Below are positions 12,175-23,496 of a stretch of 64,000 nucleotides of DNA, one piece after another. The stretch lies in the NCBI GenBank assembly GCA_037178625.1, contig CM074129.1, positions 2,108,001-2,172,000 on the forward strand. Reading direction: 5' to 3'. Origin of the DNA: Skeletonema tropicum (lineage: Eukaryota; Bacillariophyta; Thalassiosirophyceae; Thalassiosirales; Thalassiosiraceae). The notes under the pieces were generated by a model, which ran no database searches, had not been told where the DNA came from, and saw only the letters and a list, made by a program, of their open reading frames with translations. The position numbers and the translations under genes were made by a program. The number at the start of each line of letters is the position of its first letter. Within the stretch, counting starts at the first letter, position 1.

Positions 12175-14368
12175 TCATTAAAATTAAAGATTTTTCGGTG
12201 AATCACACAGATGGTGTTGCTCCTACATTGGAAGTCACTGGGTTCTTTTCCGTCATTATCCTTCTGGTGCCGCTGCTTGACGTCAAGCACTACGACGTCC
12301 CTCCAAAGTCTCGGGGGAACCGGGGCATTTCCACCGCCGTGTCTTTCGACATGTGCTCCGATCGCAGTGTCCACACGCAACCGTCTTTTGACGGGAGCTT
12401 TGAGGGGGGTTTGGATAGGATACGAACAGGGATATCATGGATGTTGCGTGTGTTGGTAGAAACGGTGACATATAGACTGTGGACAACAGGCATCGATGTA
12501 TTGGGAAATGTTCTCAATGCCTTGATCTGTTTGGTTCATCTACGGTCTGCTACGTCCCTCAAGCAATTGCCATCGCTTTGGTGGACTTGAGGGGGGTTTG
12601 ATGATATTGGACATTATTTTACAACACATGTCCCGATATCAATGGTCTGGTTGGTTTCACAACACGAAGGAATACTCTTCTCTTTGATTATTAAGAGTAT
12701 CAAAGCGGCATCTATGCTTGAGAGATTAGACCGCAGTTTTGCTTTGGTTATACTGTGGGGGGTGCACGGTGTGTGGATATTCATCAACATCTCCGTGTAG
12801 GCCGTTGAGCGATGTGCTCATAAACATTCGCAAATCCATCACGTCGGGGGAATACTATTAATTCGTCGATTGAGAGCTATGCTCTTCCGTGTTGAGTTTG
12901 TTTTTTTTATGGTGCATTATTGATGCACAGCTGTACCGTACTCTCCTATTGTGGAGGACAATAGTGGAAGACCAAGTGGAGTTTGTTCTTCCTATTGCCA
13001 TGAACTTATAAGAAGTGTAGTCTACGAGTTCCCTCAAGAGCCCTTTCCTCCCGCTGCGCATCCTACGTTATATGCTGCATGGGGGATAAATTCAACAACG
13101 GGGAGTTCTGGGGGTGCTATACACTTTATCATGGTGAGAGTATCAAAGCAGGTGACGTTGGAAAAGAAGGTTGCTGCTTTGGATAATGTTGAGGGGGGTA
13201 TGTGAGTACATGTACATGTTTCTCGAACTCGGGCCGTGGATGGGTAGTCATTTCCCATCTACGCCAGGGCATACTCTCATTCATTCAAAGTAGATGGAGG
13301 TAGTCGGACTTCAGAGCTTGCTCTTCGGTTTGAATACTTCCTCACTGGATGCATCAAAGTACCATAGCCGACTTTGGTGTCGTGGCACGTAGATGCAAAC
13401 AAAGTCAGTGACCAATTTGATTGTTGAATGAAATGTTTTGTTGGGAAATCGTTCCTATCATTAGGAATTTGATTAGTGGATATTTCTTCGACAATGTTTT
13501 GGGGATGGGATGAGGGGGGCAAGTTTGGTTCTAGCTTTCAATACCTTGCGGTGTTGATGCACAGATGTAGAATACTTCTGGCTCTGTGAGATGATACACG
13601 TCTCACATTGCAGTAGTACCAAAACTCGTCGAAACACTGAAGTCTTTTCCACGCCTCATGGCCGTCTATGCAATAAGATGGATGAGTGAGTGTAGGGAGT
13701 GTCTGACAGATGTACTTGTCACGACACTTTGCAGAAAGGCTTCCCTTACAATGGCATTCCTTCTAATGTCACATTTTTGCGTCGCAGAGGAGAAAGACGC
13801 ATTGAACAACTGGTCTCAGCCATTTCATTGTGGCGACCATATTGGCACAATCTCGATGGGATGAGATAGGTTTAGTTCTCTCATTTTTGCTGAGTACTCG
13901 GGAGAAGCAATTCTCACGGGGACTTAGCCTGGAATTGGATGCAAGTGTCCAATTCTCAATAGACCGGGAAATGATGGCACATCTAGCGGAAAGTCTAATG
14001 GGGGTTACAGTCTCCCTCCATGTACTTGTCATCGGGGATGAGTAGACTTCCAGCAAGTGATTGCGCATTCTTTAGCGATCTCTACAGAGGTGTCACATTA
14101 TCGGTTCATGACGCTGAGAGACAACTCTCAGTTTCGCGTTCTTTAGTTCACTAAGGTTATTGGATATTACTTACTTCTATCCTGTCCCGCTTCTACTTGA
14201 CTTGATCAGAGATGGCCGACACACCTCATGAGATGGTGTCATGAAAACAGTTGATAATAATCAATTTCCTCCTCTTCAACAGTCGTGCAATAATTGTATT
14301 GCTTTCTCTCTGTCGATCTCTCGCTGTTACTGCTGCCATCACGAAGATGATCTTTGGATAACTCAAGC
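12175..14368. other. 2.2 kb without a supported gene
   Basis: Only short ORFs, none with a recognisable motif. GAGGGGGG occurs four times (12402, 12589, 13191 and 13512) and several short phrases recur in diverged form, for example GATGCACAG at about 12921 and 13556. This could be a decayed repeat or a non-coding transcript; neither is shown. Confidence 0.4.
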
Positions 14369-14755
14369 TTATCCAGATGTAATCTCACTCAAATGTTCCT
14401 CAAAAACAGCATCCCCACGAGTGAGTGTGTTTGACTTTATCTGCTTTACTTGTTGAATACTATTCCACGTTTCTTTCAAGAACTTATTTTCTTGCTGCAG
14501 CTTTGACAGCTCAGCAGTAAGAGCTTCTATTTGGAACTTGGTGCGTAATCTGGTGCTACTACGTTTCTTGCTCTTGCTCTTGCTCTTTTGGTCTACCTGC
14601 TGCTGCTGCTGTTGTTGCTGCTTGTCGCTAATAGGTATCCGCATCTGCTGCGGTCGACGATCGGACAAACCCGTTTCTTTGACATCTGTGTCACCAGCAG
14701 ATTGTGCACAGTCTGGTGTTTTGGATACAATGCAAGCCATGACAATTGTGAGCAA
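14369..14755 (-). CDS. Small Gln-rich protein with leucine-zipper-like helix
   Basis: 128 residues starting MLTIVMACIVSK. A tract of eight Gln is followed by a basic patch (KSKSKSKKRSSTRLRTK) and a heptad helix IEALTAELSKLQQENKFLKE with Leu or Ile at the a/d positions. This order, basic patch then zipper, resembles bZIP factors, but the Asn and Arg signature of a true bZIP basic region is absent. It may be the end of a longer spliced gene. No neighbour supports a function. Confidence 0.35.
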   Translation of the reverse strand: MLTIVMACIVSKTPDCAQSAGDTDVKETGLSDRRPQQMRIPISDKQQQQQQQQVDQKSKSKSKKRSSTRLRTKFQIEALTAELSKLQQENKFLKETWNSIQQVKQIKSNTLTRGDAVFEEHLSEITSG

Positions 14756-15316
14756 ATCGGAGATAAATGTGTACGTAACAACCAGGAATGCACGTTATCG
14801 TCATGTAAGAAGAAAGTCAAAGCTGCATCATCGCTTCTGCCAGGCAGCTCTCCTCTCCTTTACTGCCCCATAAGTAATGCTATCGTGCTGAAGGCTGAAG
14901 TGAGAAGAGCATCAGTAAGTAGGGATGCATCTGCGTCAACAACCCGACCCCCAGTACGGCAAAAGACAAAAGACGTAGCTGGCAAGACCTCTCGCTGAGG
15001 CGGGACCAAGTTAATCTTACCCAGACTGCCCTGATTTTATCCGCTATCAGAGCGAAGTATCCACAATCTATCCAGGCAACAAATCGGAATCGTACCTACC
15101 ATATTTATGCGAAAATGAGAAGCCAAAGGCCGAACCCAAAAAGCTAAAGGAACGCTTCCCATCTTATGTAGCATGCTTCCCATCCCACCGCTGGTCTCGC
15201 AAACCAAAGCGAGACGTGCATCATGATCTCACTTCTTCCTATTTATCGAATCAAGCATAATTTAATCTCTAAATAAAACAGCAGCCAATTCCAGTTCTAT
15301 CATCCAACATTTCAGC
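14756..15316. promoter_or_regulatory. Upstream region of the 972-residue gene
   Basis: No gene seen. AT-rich near 15255-15290 (AATTTAATCTCTAAATAAA), a plausible core promoter and 5' leader for the gene at 15317. Confidence 0.35.
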
Positions 15317-18235
15317 ATGTCACCTCCTTACGAAAACCTCGCTTTTCAGCGCAAAGTCAACGACGCCTTAACCGCAGTTGAGCGTGTCCTCGCCATATCT
15401 AAGAAGCCTTTCATTGCCGGAGACGTAGACCATACCTACGGAGCGAAGTATGAGCTTGTCAACTCTGTATCCAACGTTGCAATCATCGCCTACATGAATA
15501 CTCTTGAAAAGCTTGGTCTTGATGTAGGTGCGTTGAATGCAATCGACTGTGCTACACCAACCACGCTCTGTTTTGATGCATCGACTACCTGCAAGTTCTT
15601 GGAGAAGAAAAGTGTGGATGTCCCTTTGGACACAAGTTACAATGAAACGACTGAGACAAAAAGCACAGGGATATTTGGGAACACCAACACGAAGCGTACT
15701 TCCAAGGTTGTACAGCATATCGAGGAATGGCACTACAAAGTAGAGACTTCTTGGTGTGTTTCCATCTATTCAGCTGCCGACGTTGCTCAAAAGAGAGTGC
15801 TCAAGTTACGAGTTGGGTCCACGACTCTCACTACCCAATCAAAGGAGATGCCTCTTCCAGAACACAAAGATCATGGACCGATTGAACTTTCCTTGACTTG
15901 GTTGATGCAACAGATTGATAAAACTCCTCAACTGACATCAAACTTCAGAGTGAATGTGGAAGAGAGCACGACGAAAACTCCACGAAGAAACACTGCAACT
16001 CAAAATGCTGTTGACTTTGCTGATTCTATGAAGGTATGGTGTGAAAGCGTTAGTAAGTTTGTGTCCAATTTGGAATCGGACATTTCACGTAGGCATAATC
16101 CTGCCATTCCTACTGAGCCGAAGGCTAAGAATTCTTTGAGGAATTCATGTAATTTAGGCAAGAAGATCTTCAACCCAGTTCTACCGCTCATGGAGGAGGA
16201 GGAGGAAGGAGAAGATGCGCAAAACGACAATGGCGCTGATGTTGAGCACAAGTCCGTACTGAAACTGCAAAGCTCCAGCAGTGAGGGTACCATACTGTCT
16301 ATCAGAGATATTACCAAGCTACTCAATGAGCATGCCAGATCTATGACTACCGCTCTTGCCAAACTGAAGAAGACCTTCCCTCCCGATAAAGAAGATAACA
16401 TCATTGCGGTTTCTGAAGCATCTCTTTCGCTGTGCACTGCTCACCTCTCTAATCTTTGCAGTAACTTCCTTGATTCCATGACGTACGTCGAGCATTTGAT
16501 GGAGACACAGCTGCAAGATGCGATTGGCAAGAGGATCACTCCTGATGACTTGGAGACTTTTGTCAAGTTTCATAACGCAAGATTGTTGAGCCCAATGCCT
16601 CAACCATTCTCACATGCAGTTCGCCGTCCAGAGCATACCCCGGTAGGACTTGTTAGTATTGAGAGCAATGACGAAGATCACAAATGCATTCATACACACA
16701 CTAGGGTTGTAGCCAATGCAACGCTCAATATGCCGCTAAATGCAGCAACAGTTTTGGAGTTGACAGGCAAGCAATACCTTCATGGTTGGCTGAATTATCG
16801 ATTTGAAAAGCACCACAAGGATTACAAGCTAGTTTCACGAGCAAGACAGTTCTCGGCATACATCTTGGTCGTTGGTACAATGACTGGACCCAATAGTATT
16901 GAGCCGAAAGATGCTATTATCATCCAGAACAAAGACGAAGTAATGATTCCTCTGTTGCTCAATGAACTCCCTACCGCCAAAGAGTTCAAAGATGCAATCA
17001 AGTCACTATCACCAGAGCAGCAGAGGTTTGCCCGAGCATATCGAAGTATGCAGCTCCAATCCTCTGTGTTTGGGTGTGTTGTCATCCAGATTAAGCCTCA
17101 ACTTGAGGTTTTACTCGGACTTCCTCAGAATGCACTGGACAAGGAAATGAAACTAACTCAAGATCTCATGGAATTATTCACTGAGTATCAGGTCCCGTCT
17201 GACTTGCTAAGCTACAATGGCCGGAGTGAAGGCGTTGCCCTTGAGGACAAGTTAGACAACGTAAGGAAAAATGTTCAAGCTGTCACAGATGTCATTGACG
17301 GCGAGAAGAAGAAACAAATGGAATTGGCTAAAGCGAGGACAGATATGACATTAGAGCAAAAGATTCAGAATTTGGCAGAATATGACGACGTCGAGGAAGG
17401 TATTCCGTGCTCTGCTAGTGGAGGCATTCCCGCAGCTAGCGCTCGTCGTCTGAGGGCGGCTCCAATGATGATGAAAATGCAATCAAGGAGTATGGCGATG
17501 GATGTATCCCCACTTATGAGCACAGCCTCAGCCGGATCTAGGTCCAGGCAGCCTTCAGCTAGAGCTCTAACCGAAACGGTCCGAAGTGCCGGATATTCTG
17601 CAAAAGCTGTTGTCGGGCAACAGCTTCAACAGCAGCAGCAGCGACAAACTCGCATCGACAGTGTTAAAGATTTTAAAGGCAGAACAGATCTGTCGAGTGA
17701 CATTGGCACATCAATGACAAAGTCAGATGGCGTCGACTTCACGCTACTTCCTCAACTGTTAGATGCAGCAGTCGAGAAGTCTGATGAAGCAAGTGCTTTA
17801 AGGTCAACTATCATCAAGACAGGTCAATCGTGGTTACGTAGTCGACAAGAGAATCTTTTATCTGGGCAGAAATTGAAAAGTTTGGGTGCCGATGAACTCA
17901 AGCAAGAAACGAACAAGGCGAAGGACCTCCTTGATGCTCTCAGTAGGTCTGGATCGTTGGCTATTGAAAGCTCAGAGCTACATGTCATCGTTGCTGTTAC
18001 TCACTGCTTTGAGAAGGACATTATTGACACAATCATTCAAGATAATATCAACCCTATCCAGAAGATAGGATCTTCTACGCTTCTATTTGCGTCGGCTATT
18101 CATGGGGTGGATGCAAGAGATCTCATCAAGGACGAGTCTGAGCTGAATCGTTTGGAAGGAGAGCATCCTTTGCTTCTGAAGGATAGCGCAAGAATCGATG
18201 AGGAAGATGAGTTCACTAGGCTGGCCAGTTGTTGA
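15317..18235 (+). CDS. Conserved protist protein of unknown function, 972 residues
   Basis: One uninterrupted exon from MSPPYENLAFQRK to a TGA stop. No signal peptide or membrane segment is visible. Around residues 290-315 there is an acidic, poorly ordered linker (EEEEEGEDAQNDNGADVE). Residues about 560-620 (SLSPEQQRFARAYRSMQLQS onward to IPS/VPSDLLSY) and the last 70 residues (IIQDNINPIQKIGSSTLLFA) look like blocks I have met in large proteins of oomycetes and other protists that have no assigned function. A short Gln tract lies near residue 770. The gene is clean, with no frameshift, in contrast to several neighbours. I give no function. Confidence 0.85.
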   Translation: MSPPYENLAFQRKVNDALTAVERVLAISKKPFIAGDVDHTYGAKYELVNSVSNVAIIAYMNTLEKLGLDVGALNAIDCATPTTLCFDASTTCKFLEKKSVDVPLDTSYNETTETKSTGIFGNTNTKRTSKVVQHIEEWHYKVETSWCVSIYSAADVAQKRVLKLRVGSTTLTTQSKEMPLPEHKDHGPIELSLTWLMQQIDKTPQLTSNFRVNVEESTTKTPRRNTATQNAVDFADSMKVWCESVSKFVSNLESDISRRHNPAIPTEPKAKNSLRNSCNLGKKIFNPVLPLMEEEEEGEDAQNDNGADVEHKSVLKLQSSSSEGTILSIRDITKLLNEHARSMTTALAKLKKTFPPDKEDNIIAVSEASLSLCTAHLSNLCSNFLDSMTYVEHLMETQLQDAIGKRITPDDLETFVKFHNARLLSPMPQPFSHAVRRPEHTPVGLVSIESNDEDHKCIHTHTRVVANATLNMPLNAATVLELTGKQYLHGWLNYRFEKHHKDYKLVSRARQFSAYILVVGTMTGPNSIEPKDAIIIQNKDEVMIPLLLNELPTAKEFKDAIKSLSPEQQRFARAYRSMQLQSSVFGCVVIQIKPQLEVLLGLPQNALDKEMKLTQDLMELFTEYQVPSDLLSYNGRSEGVALEDKLDNVRKNVQAVTDVIDGEKKKQMELAKARTDMTLEQKIQNLAEYDDVEEGIPCSASGGIPAASARRLRAAPMMMKMQSRSMAMDVSPLMSTASAGSRSRQPSARALTETVRSAGYSAKAVVGQQLQQQQQRQTRIDSVKDFKGRTDLSSDIGTSMTKSDGVDFTLLPQLLDAAVEKSDEASALRSTIIKTGQSWLRSRQENLLSGQKLKSLGADELKQETNKAKDLLDALSRSGSLAIESSELHVIVAVTHCFEKDIIDTIIQDNINPIQKIGSSTLLFASAIHGVDARDLIKDESELNRLEGEHPLLLKDSARIDEEDEFTRLASC

Positions 18236-18296
18236 GATTGGCAGTAATTATTGAAAGTTGTTGTTGTTGAACTTTAAAGTCATAGAATAGGATCAC

Positions 18297-19451
18297 TTAA
18301 ATTAGAGTGTACAAGAAATATTCCAAATAAAATAAGTCCCAAATGTGTTTGTAATACGTCTTGATGGAAGCCAACTTTTCCGGCTCCAACTCTTTGAAAC
18401 GAGCCAATAACATAACCGCCAACGCTGCATGACCTCCCACCATTGGGATGGCTTTGAATGTCCCCGCTTTGGATAGCACACCAGTCAAAATGGCATGGAT
18501 GTAGTTCAAAAGGAGGCACACTGTTGCCCCCTTGGCAATTTTAGATACTCCAAGTTTGGTAGCCAAGGTAGAAATGTTGTAGGCCTTGTCACCCTCAATA
18601 TCTGGCAGATCTTTCGTGACAGCAATTACTGTTGCAAATGCAGTCATGAATCGTGCAATGAAGGATACCTTGGGACTCCACCCAAATGGTGCACCAATCG
18701 CATCCTTCACAGCATAGTATACACCAAAATTGAGCAAGAATCCACGAACGGTTGCAATCGTTAACCCCGCTGCGAGTGGATTACGCTTTGTCCTAAGTGG
18801 TGGAACTGAATACACCATTCCAAGTGTCCATCCCAACATGTAAAGCTTGAACAACATCATAGGGAAGAAGTTGTACACAATTGCCGGTCCCACAGTTCCA
18901 CTGAATAGCACTGTAAACCATGCTACTCTTCCACTCATCTCACCACTTGCCACTGGCAAAAAGGGTTTATTCAAAACATCAATATCCTTATCGAAAATTT
19001 GATTAATACCAACAATAAACGCATTTCCCAACAGTAACGCAATCATACCAATGAATGCACGGGGCAGCAAGCCACCCCAATCCGCAGAGGCGATTGCTCC
19101 AGGTGTATCAATAAGTGCACGTGTTGTGCCTGCAATGGAGGCCAAGATTGTTCCACGGATGGTGTGAGGGCGGGTGAATTTGTAAAGGGCCCGGAGCCTG
19201 GCTTTCAGTGAACCAGATTGGACAGCTGAGACGGAGTTTTTGATTGCGTCGGGATCAAAGTCTCCTTCGACTGCGTTGAGTGATGTTGGAGATCTTTGTG
19301 ATTTCTTGTGTATTGACGATGATCTTTGATATTGCAGAGATGATGTTAAAGGAGCGATTTGTGTCTTTGCATTAAACTTTGCTGGTGAGAGAAGCTGCCG
19401 ATCGAGCAGATTGACTGCTGACGGAGCTGAAAGCTTGCGTCGATTGAACAC
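18297..19451 (-). CDS. Homogentisate solanesyltransferase-like prenyltransferase
   Basis: UbiA-family membrane enzyme, 384 codons. The two Asp-rich metal/diphosphate motifs are plain: [14 protein letters not shown] and [13 protein letters not shown]. The stretches [36 protein letters not shown] and the end [15 protein letters not shown] match homogentisate solanesyltransferase (plastoquinone synthesis) better than the tocopherol phytyltransferase. It would join homogentisate and a solanesyl chain in the plastid membrane. The first 75 residues are Ser- and basic-rich, as in a targeting leader. The reading frame opens at a GTG with a stop upstream and no in-frame ATG before the enzyme core. A better start is the ATG pair at 19496-19501, which needs a frame change or a short intron, so the N-terminus is unsure. 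Confidence 0.85.
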   Translation of the reverse strand: MFNRRKLSAPSAVNLLDRQLLSPAKFNAKTQIAPLTSSLQYQRSSSIHKKSQRSPTSLNAVEGDFDPDAIKNSVSAVQSGSLKARLRALYKFTRPHTIRGTILASIAGTTRALIDTPGAIASADWGGLLPRAFIGMIALLLGNAFIVGINQIFDKDIDVLNKPFLPVASGEMSGRVAWFTVLFSGTVGPAIVYNFFPMMLFKLYMLGWTLGMVYSVPPLRTKRNPLAAGLTIATVRGFLLNFGVYYAVKDAIGAPFGWSPKVSFIARFMTAFATVIAVTKDLPDIEGDKAYNISTLATKLGVSKIAKGATVCLLLNYIHAILTGVLSKAGTFKAIPMVGGHAALAVMLLARFKELEPEKLASIKTYYKHIWDLFYLEYFLYTLI

Positions 19452-19873
19452 ATGATATTAAGAGCACAACTGTTGCGCAGATTCGATCTTCGGTGCATCA
19501 TCGTGTATCTCTGTATATATTATTACTTGATATTAGTGCAGCTGTAATGAGATTGAATGTCAGTGAGTTGGCATCAAAGCAGCTGCACTGTATCATTCCA
19601 CCGCTTCACTTTCTTCTTTGCGTACCGCTGACAACTCTTGCTATTGATCTTTTTGCATGAGCTGACTCTTTTGCCGAGCGAGATGATGGTGCGATGTCTA
19701 CTTGTGCCACGTACTTGTGATCACCTAAAAGTGAAAAAGTAGGTTTAGAGTTGACCGAAGTCGTCACTGACTGTGATTGAGCCAACAAAGCCAAAGCGCA
19801 ACTGCACAAAGCATTACTTATGCCTATGGCTCTGGTATGATATGTCATCTTGGATGGAAGCAAGCCCCTAACA
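19452..19873. promoter_or_regulatory. Divergent intergenic region
   Basis: Lies between two genes for plastid-type proteins pointing away from each other. A minus-strand ORF ending at 19606 could encode a small peptide starting MTYHTRAIG with a hydrophobic stretch, but support is weak. TATATATTATTA occurs at about 19512-19523. Confidence 0.4.
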
Positions 19874-20612
19874 ATGATGAAGTCGCTCTTTACCCTCCTT
19901 CTATTCTGCATAGCTAGCTTCGATTTTGCTGAGGCCTTTGTGACTCAAAAGTCTCACTTACAACACCAAAACTCCAAGAGGATAGGTCGCATTTCGAGCT
20001 TGTCATCTACAGAGGAAAACAACACAGAAAAAGAAGACAAGTTCTCTTTTACGCAGAGAATTGAGTCGGTGAAGACTGCTGCGGTGGGAGCTCTGTCGGT
20101 GAGCTGCTATGTTGTTGACAAAGTTGAGATAGTGCTCTTTTTCTTGCATAACATGTTGTGTCCTTGTTAGATTTTCTGACTCTTCTTTCACTGCACAACT
20201 TATCATCCCTATATAATAGGGAGGGATAGCAGCTACACCCTTTATTGCATTTCATGACATTCCTCTCTATGGAGCAGCATCTTGGGAATTCGATACGGAC
20301 ATGGGTAGCTTACAAAGCGCGTTGTTTGCAATAGTGTATAGATACTGTGTCAGAGAAGAAGATGATAACGATATGCTAAACATGGGAGTTGTGGGAGCGT
20401 TTGTTGTTGTAAGAACATTGTCTAGAGTCCGAGTTCCTCAATATTGCACAGCTGCTCCTTTGACATGCGGTGCTCCTCTAGTATACTTTGACTGGGATAT
20501 GATACAGCAACTAGCTTTGAATGGATTGGAATCTGCTGCTCTGTTCGGTGGGGCAGCTTTGGCAATGGAGTTTGCCTACAAGAGGGAGTTCATTTCAAAA
20601 TTTCCAAACTAA
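19874..20612 (+). CDS. Conserved plastid-type protein of unknown function (two exons)
   Basis: Exons 19874-20098 and 20220-20612, with a 121-bp phase-0 intron (GTGAGC donor, AATAG acceptor), give 205 residues. The N-terminus is a signal peptide ([20 protein letters not shown]) followed by EAFVTQK, the kind of Ala-Phe cleavage site used for import into complex plastids. The mature part ([71 protein letters not shown]) resembles a conserved chloroplast protein of plants and algas without a defined role. At least one segment near the C-terminus is hydrophobic enough to be membrane associated. I chose the ATG at 19874 because it precedes the signal peptide directly. Confidence 0.8.
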
Positions 20613-20841
20613 GTCAGGTGTAACAAAGAAAGGAGTGTACTACCGAAGAGACTTCTCAATACACTGACTGATATACATTATAAAGCTGCTGGCCGAACAA
20701 AACACCGACAAGGAATCGTGGGCATAACACGAACTCTCACTGAAAACGATATGCATTCGCCTCCGCACTCATTCCTTCCCTTGCACTTCATATTTTTTGT
20801 CTCAAGTGCATCATATCCATTGCTACTGTACCATACTTTCC

Positions 20842-21998
20842 TCACGGAAGTACACATATGCAGTTTTCAGGGTACCCCTTTCTGTTCAAATACGCCTTGG
20901 CCGTCTCTGCAAATCTCTTTGGCCCGCTTACCACAGCCATTGTCCCAGCATTAAAGTAGGGCACTGCTTCTTCTACTTCTATGTTTTTATCCAGTGGTTT
21001 CGTCAAATCATCCATGATACAAGACACTGCTAGCTTGGAACTGTATTTCATGTATTCCTTTTCTAACTCATCCATTGCTAAATCAAAGTCGTTTCGATTC
21101 TCATTGATCCATACGACGGACGTTGCCTTTACGCTAGATGAGCCTTTTGGTGAGATGGATTTGACTTGATCGACAATTGGTACGATCCCTAGCCCGGATG
21201 CAACACAAACCATGTCGGTGACTGGCACATGCTTTCCATTGTATTGAAGGAAACACTTTCCAGGTTTGATGGCTATTTCGTCACCGACACGCATTTCATC
21301 TTTGAGTACCTCGATCTAAGAGAAAAAAGAGAGATTGGCAAAAAAGAGGTTGGATCCGTACATTCACATTCATTTTGCAGTCAACTAATTTTCAACAAGT
21401 CCGTGAAACACTTACAAACTTGGAATTCCCCATCCCAACTTGCTCCGCATTCTTCTCCACACTATCAGAGTCTGGTACAACAACCCTCAACACTCCCCGT
21501 TGAATGCTACCACTCTCATTTCCAACTTCATATGGATAAAAGCTTCCCATGCAAATATCATCGTCCAAACTCAGACAGCAGAAATCAACCTGCTGTCCCA
21601 ACGCCAGAGGAATGTTGTATTCAGGTTTGGGAAGGGCAAATTCATATACCGTAAAGGGACTGGTCCCAACCTTCTTCTTTGAACGGAGGGTACATTTGCC
21701 CCATCCACCATCCCCTTCAAATGGCATGGGGACGGGTCTATCTGCAGGCTTTGCGCGAGATGATTTTGGTGATGACAGCGGCAAACTTTTGCAGTGTGGT
21801 GGATACTCTGTTGTAAATTTTGGATAATGTGCCACTCGCAGCTCCACATGACAGACATTTCGATACTAGTGTGACACCCGCAGCAATGAGAAAGGCGACT
21901 ATGGCTGTTTTGCACACATCTGATAGTAAGACCGTCAAGAACGACCTCCAGATATTTGTTGGGCTAGTTGATCGGTATCCATACTCTACTGATGTCAA
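20842..21998 (-). CDS. Membrane-anchored FAD/NAD(P)H oxidoreductase, ferredoxin-reductase fold
   Basis: The minus-strand gene has a 100-bp intron at 21316-21415 (GTAAGT donor, CTCTTAG acceptor, phase 0; joins GNSKF to IEVLKDEMRVGDE). Upstream is a likely membrane anchor (CKTAIVAFLIAAGVTLVSK). Then comes a flavin-binding barrel with LGQQVDFCCLSLDDD and a GSFYPYEV stretch, and then a nucleotide-binding half with VASGLGIVPIVDQV and VSGPKRFAETAKAYL at the usual end-of-protein position. It is therefore like cytochrome b5 reductase or ferredoxin-NADP reductase relatives. The classic Arg-x-Tyr-Ser flavin motif is altered. Frame changes near 21750-21752 (a run of three T); removing one base joins KIISR to KPADRPVPMPFEGD. 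The true start may lie upstream of 21998. Electron acceptor unknown. Confidence 0.65.
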
Positions 21999-22921
21999 TA
22001 GGGGTTTGTCAATTGATACGGCTAGGTTGGATGTGGTGATTGGTGCTAATACTGATTCTGTGGTAGATCGCAGGGCAGTGTTTGTCCCCCTACTGCCGCG
22101 GATAAGAGTATTGTATAGGCGTGAGTCTCCGACAACCTGCTGGTCTCAAATGAGTTGTTTTATGTACCGAATGCCGCGGCCCAGGAGACAAGGCCAAGGC
22201 GCTTAGATATTAATAATGCACAGATAGTAGTAGCAAATCTCAATCATTGTTGTTGTGTGCATCAGTGTTTGTAGAATCCAATACTTGTGGAGGTGCCGCG
22301 TCTCACTCTCTCACTCGCTCTCCTAGCTCGTCGTCTTATGTGTCCTTGCACTGGTTAAATCACAAATCGTTACTGATAATTCGCAGCGGACAGGCTCCAC
22401 TGATTGACAACGCTACTATATGGCTGTGAACTTGGTCCTCGATTGTCCCTACTTATCTGCTTTCTTTGCTGCTGCTACTAGCGCTACACTAACCATGCCC
22501 AAGCCATCATGACATCGGCAGCGATCAGATCATGCATTTTCCTCCTTCAATTCAACGTAGTTGGCGCCCTTTAGCGATATGTTGGCGGTGCGCCGAGCTC
22601 ACAATATTTTTTGCGTCTCTCCGTTCTCCGCGCGCCGGTCATCATCTCACGATTCATCACAATATCATTTTCATTGGCATCCATTGCTGCCCTTGTTGCT
22701 GTCGTGCAGATTGCCACCATACCACTGCTGTTTGCTCTATCGGACGGACTTCATAACTGAACCTCTCTCTATCTGTTGGAAGGTCATTGCAGAATCAAAG
22801 GAAACTGCTGCGCTGTTGTCCTGATCGATACGCTCTTTCTGTTTGACAGAAAAGAAAAAAAACACTCTACCTCTACCAGCAACAACTTATCCTCTAAAAA
22901 ACACACAAGAGAAACAACAAA
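21999..22921. promoter_or_regulatory. Divergent intergenic region before the ubiquitin-conjugating enzyme
   Basis: About 0.9 kb. Its left end may include more of the oxidoreductase N-terminus. The rest has short ORFs only and ends in an A-rich leader (AAACAACAAA) directly before the ATG at 22922. Confidence 0.4.
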
Positions 22922-23496
22922 ATGAGTACCAGCGCCCGCCGCCGTCTTCTTCGTGACTTTCGACGTCTTCAGAATGATCCTCCATCCGGCGTCACAGGCG
23001 CACCGTAAGTTTATTGATCACAAGGTGTTGATGTATGATATGACATATGTTTTTTCTTTTTTTCACTCAACAACACAATCACGATTCTTTCCCTCTCTCT
23101 CCACCCCACCAGTATGGACACCAACATCATGCTCTTGGCAAGCAGTCATCTTCGGCCCCGACTGACACCCCATGGGAAGGCGGCACCTTCAAACTAGTTC
23201 TCGAATTCACGGAAGACTACCCCAACAAGGCCCCCTCGGTCCGTTTTCTTACGAAAATGTTCCACCCCAATATTTACAACGATGGTCAGATCTGTCTGGA
23301 TATTTTGCAAAATCAATGGAGTCCGATTTATGATATATCGGCGATATTGACGAGTATTCAGAGTTTGTTGTGTGATCCCAACCCGGCGAGTCCGGCGAAT
23401 TCGGAGGCGAGTCGGTTGTATAATGAGAATAGGAGGGAGTATAATCGGAGGGTGAGGGAGATTGTGGAGCAGAGTTGGGTGGAAGATGAGAGTTAG
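22922..23496 (+). CDS. UBC2: Ubiquitin-conjugating enzyme E2, RAD6/UBC2 type (two frameshifts)
   Basis: Exon 1 is 22922-23004 ([20 protein letters not shown]) and exon 2 is 23113-23496. The 108-bp intron has a GTAAGT donor and CACCAG acceptor. The catalytic Cys is in [13 protein letters not shown], preceded by the HPN motif ([10 protein letters not shown]) and followed by the [14 protein letters not shown] block typical of RAD6. Length after repair is about 154 residues, the family's normal size; it lacks the long acidic tail of yeast RAD6 but ends EDES. It would ubiquitylate histone H2B and PCNA in the nucleus. Two extra T (about 23135 and 23163) break exon 2 between DTNIML and DTPWEGG; without them the family sequence [13 protein letters not shown] is restored. 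Since this is an almost universal, conserved gene, these are probably assembly errors. Confidence 0.85.

Noticed and set aside
11997..12590. 197-codon plus-strand ORF
   Set aside because: Its first part is just the translated 138-bp duplication and the rest has no family features.
19606..19848. Small minus-strand peptide starting MTYHTRAIG
   Set aside because: A hydrophobic stretch is present, but it overlaps the promoter side of a well-supported gene and has no other support.
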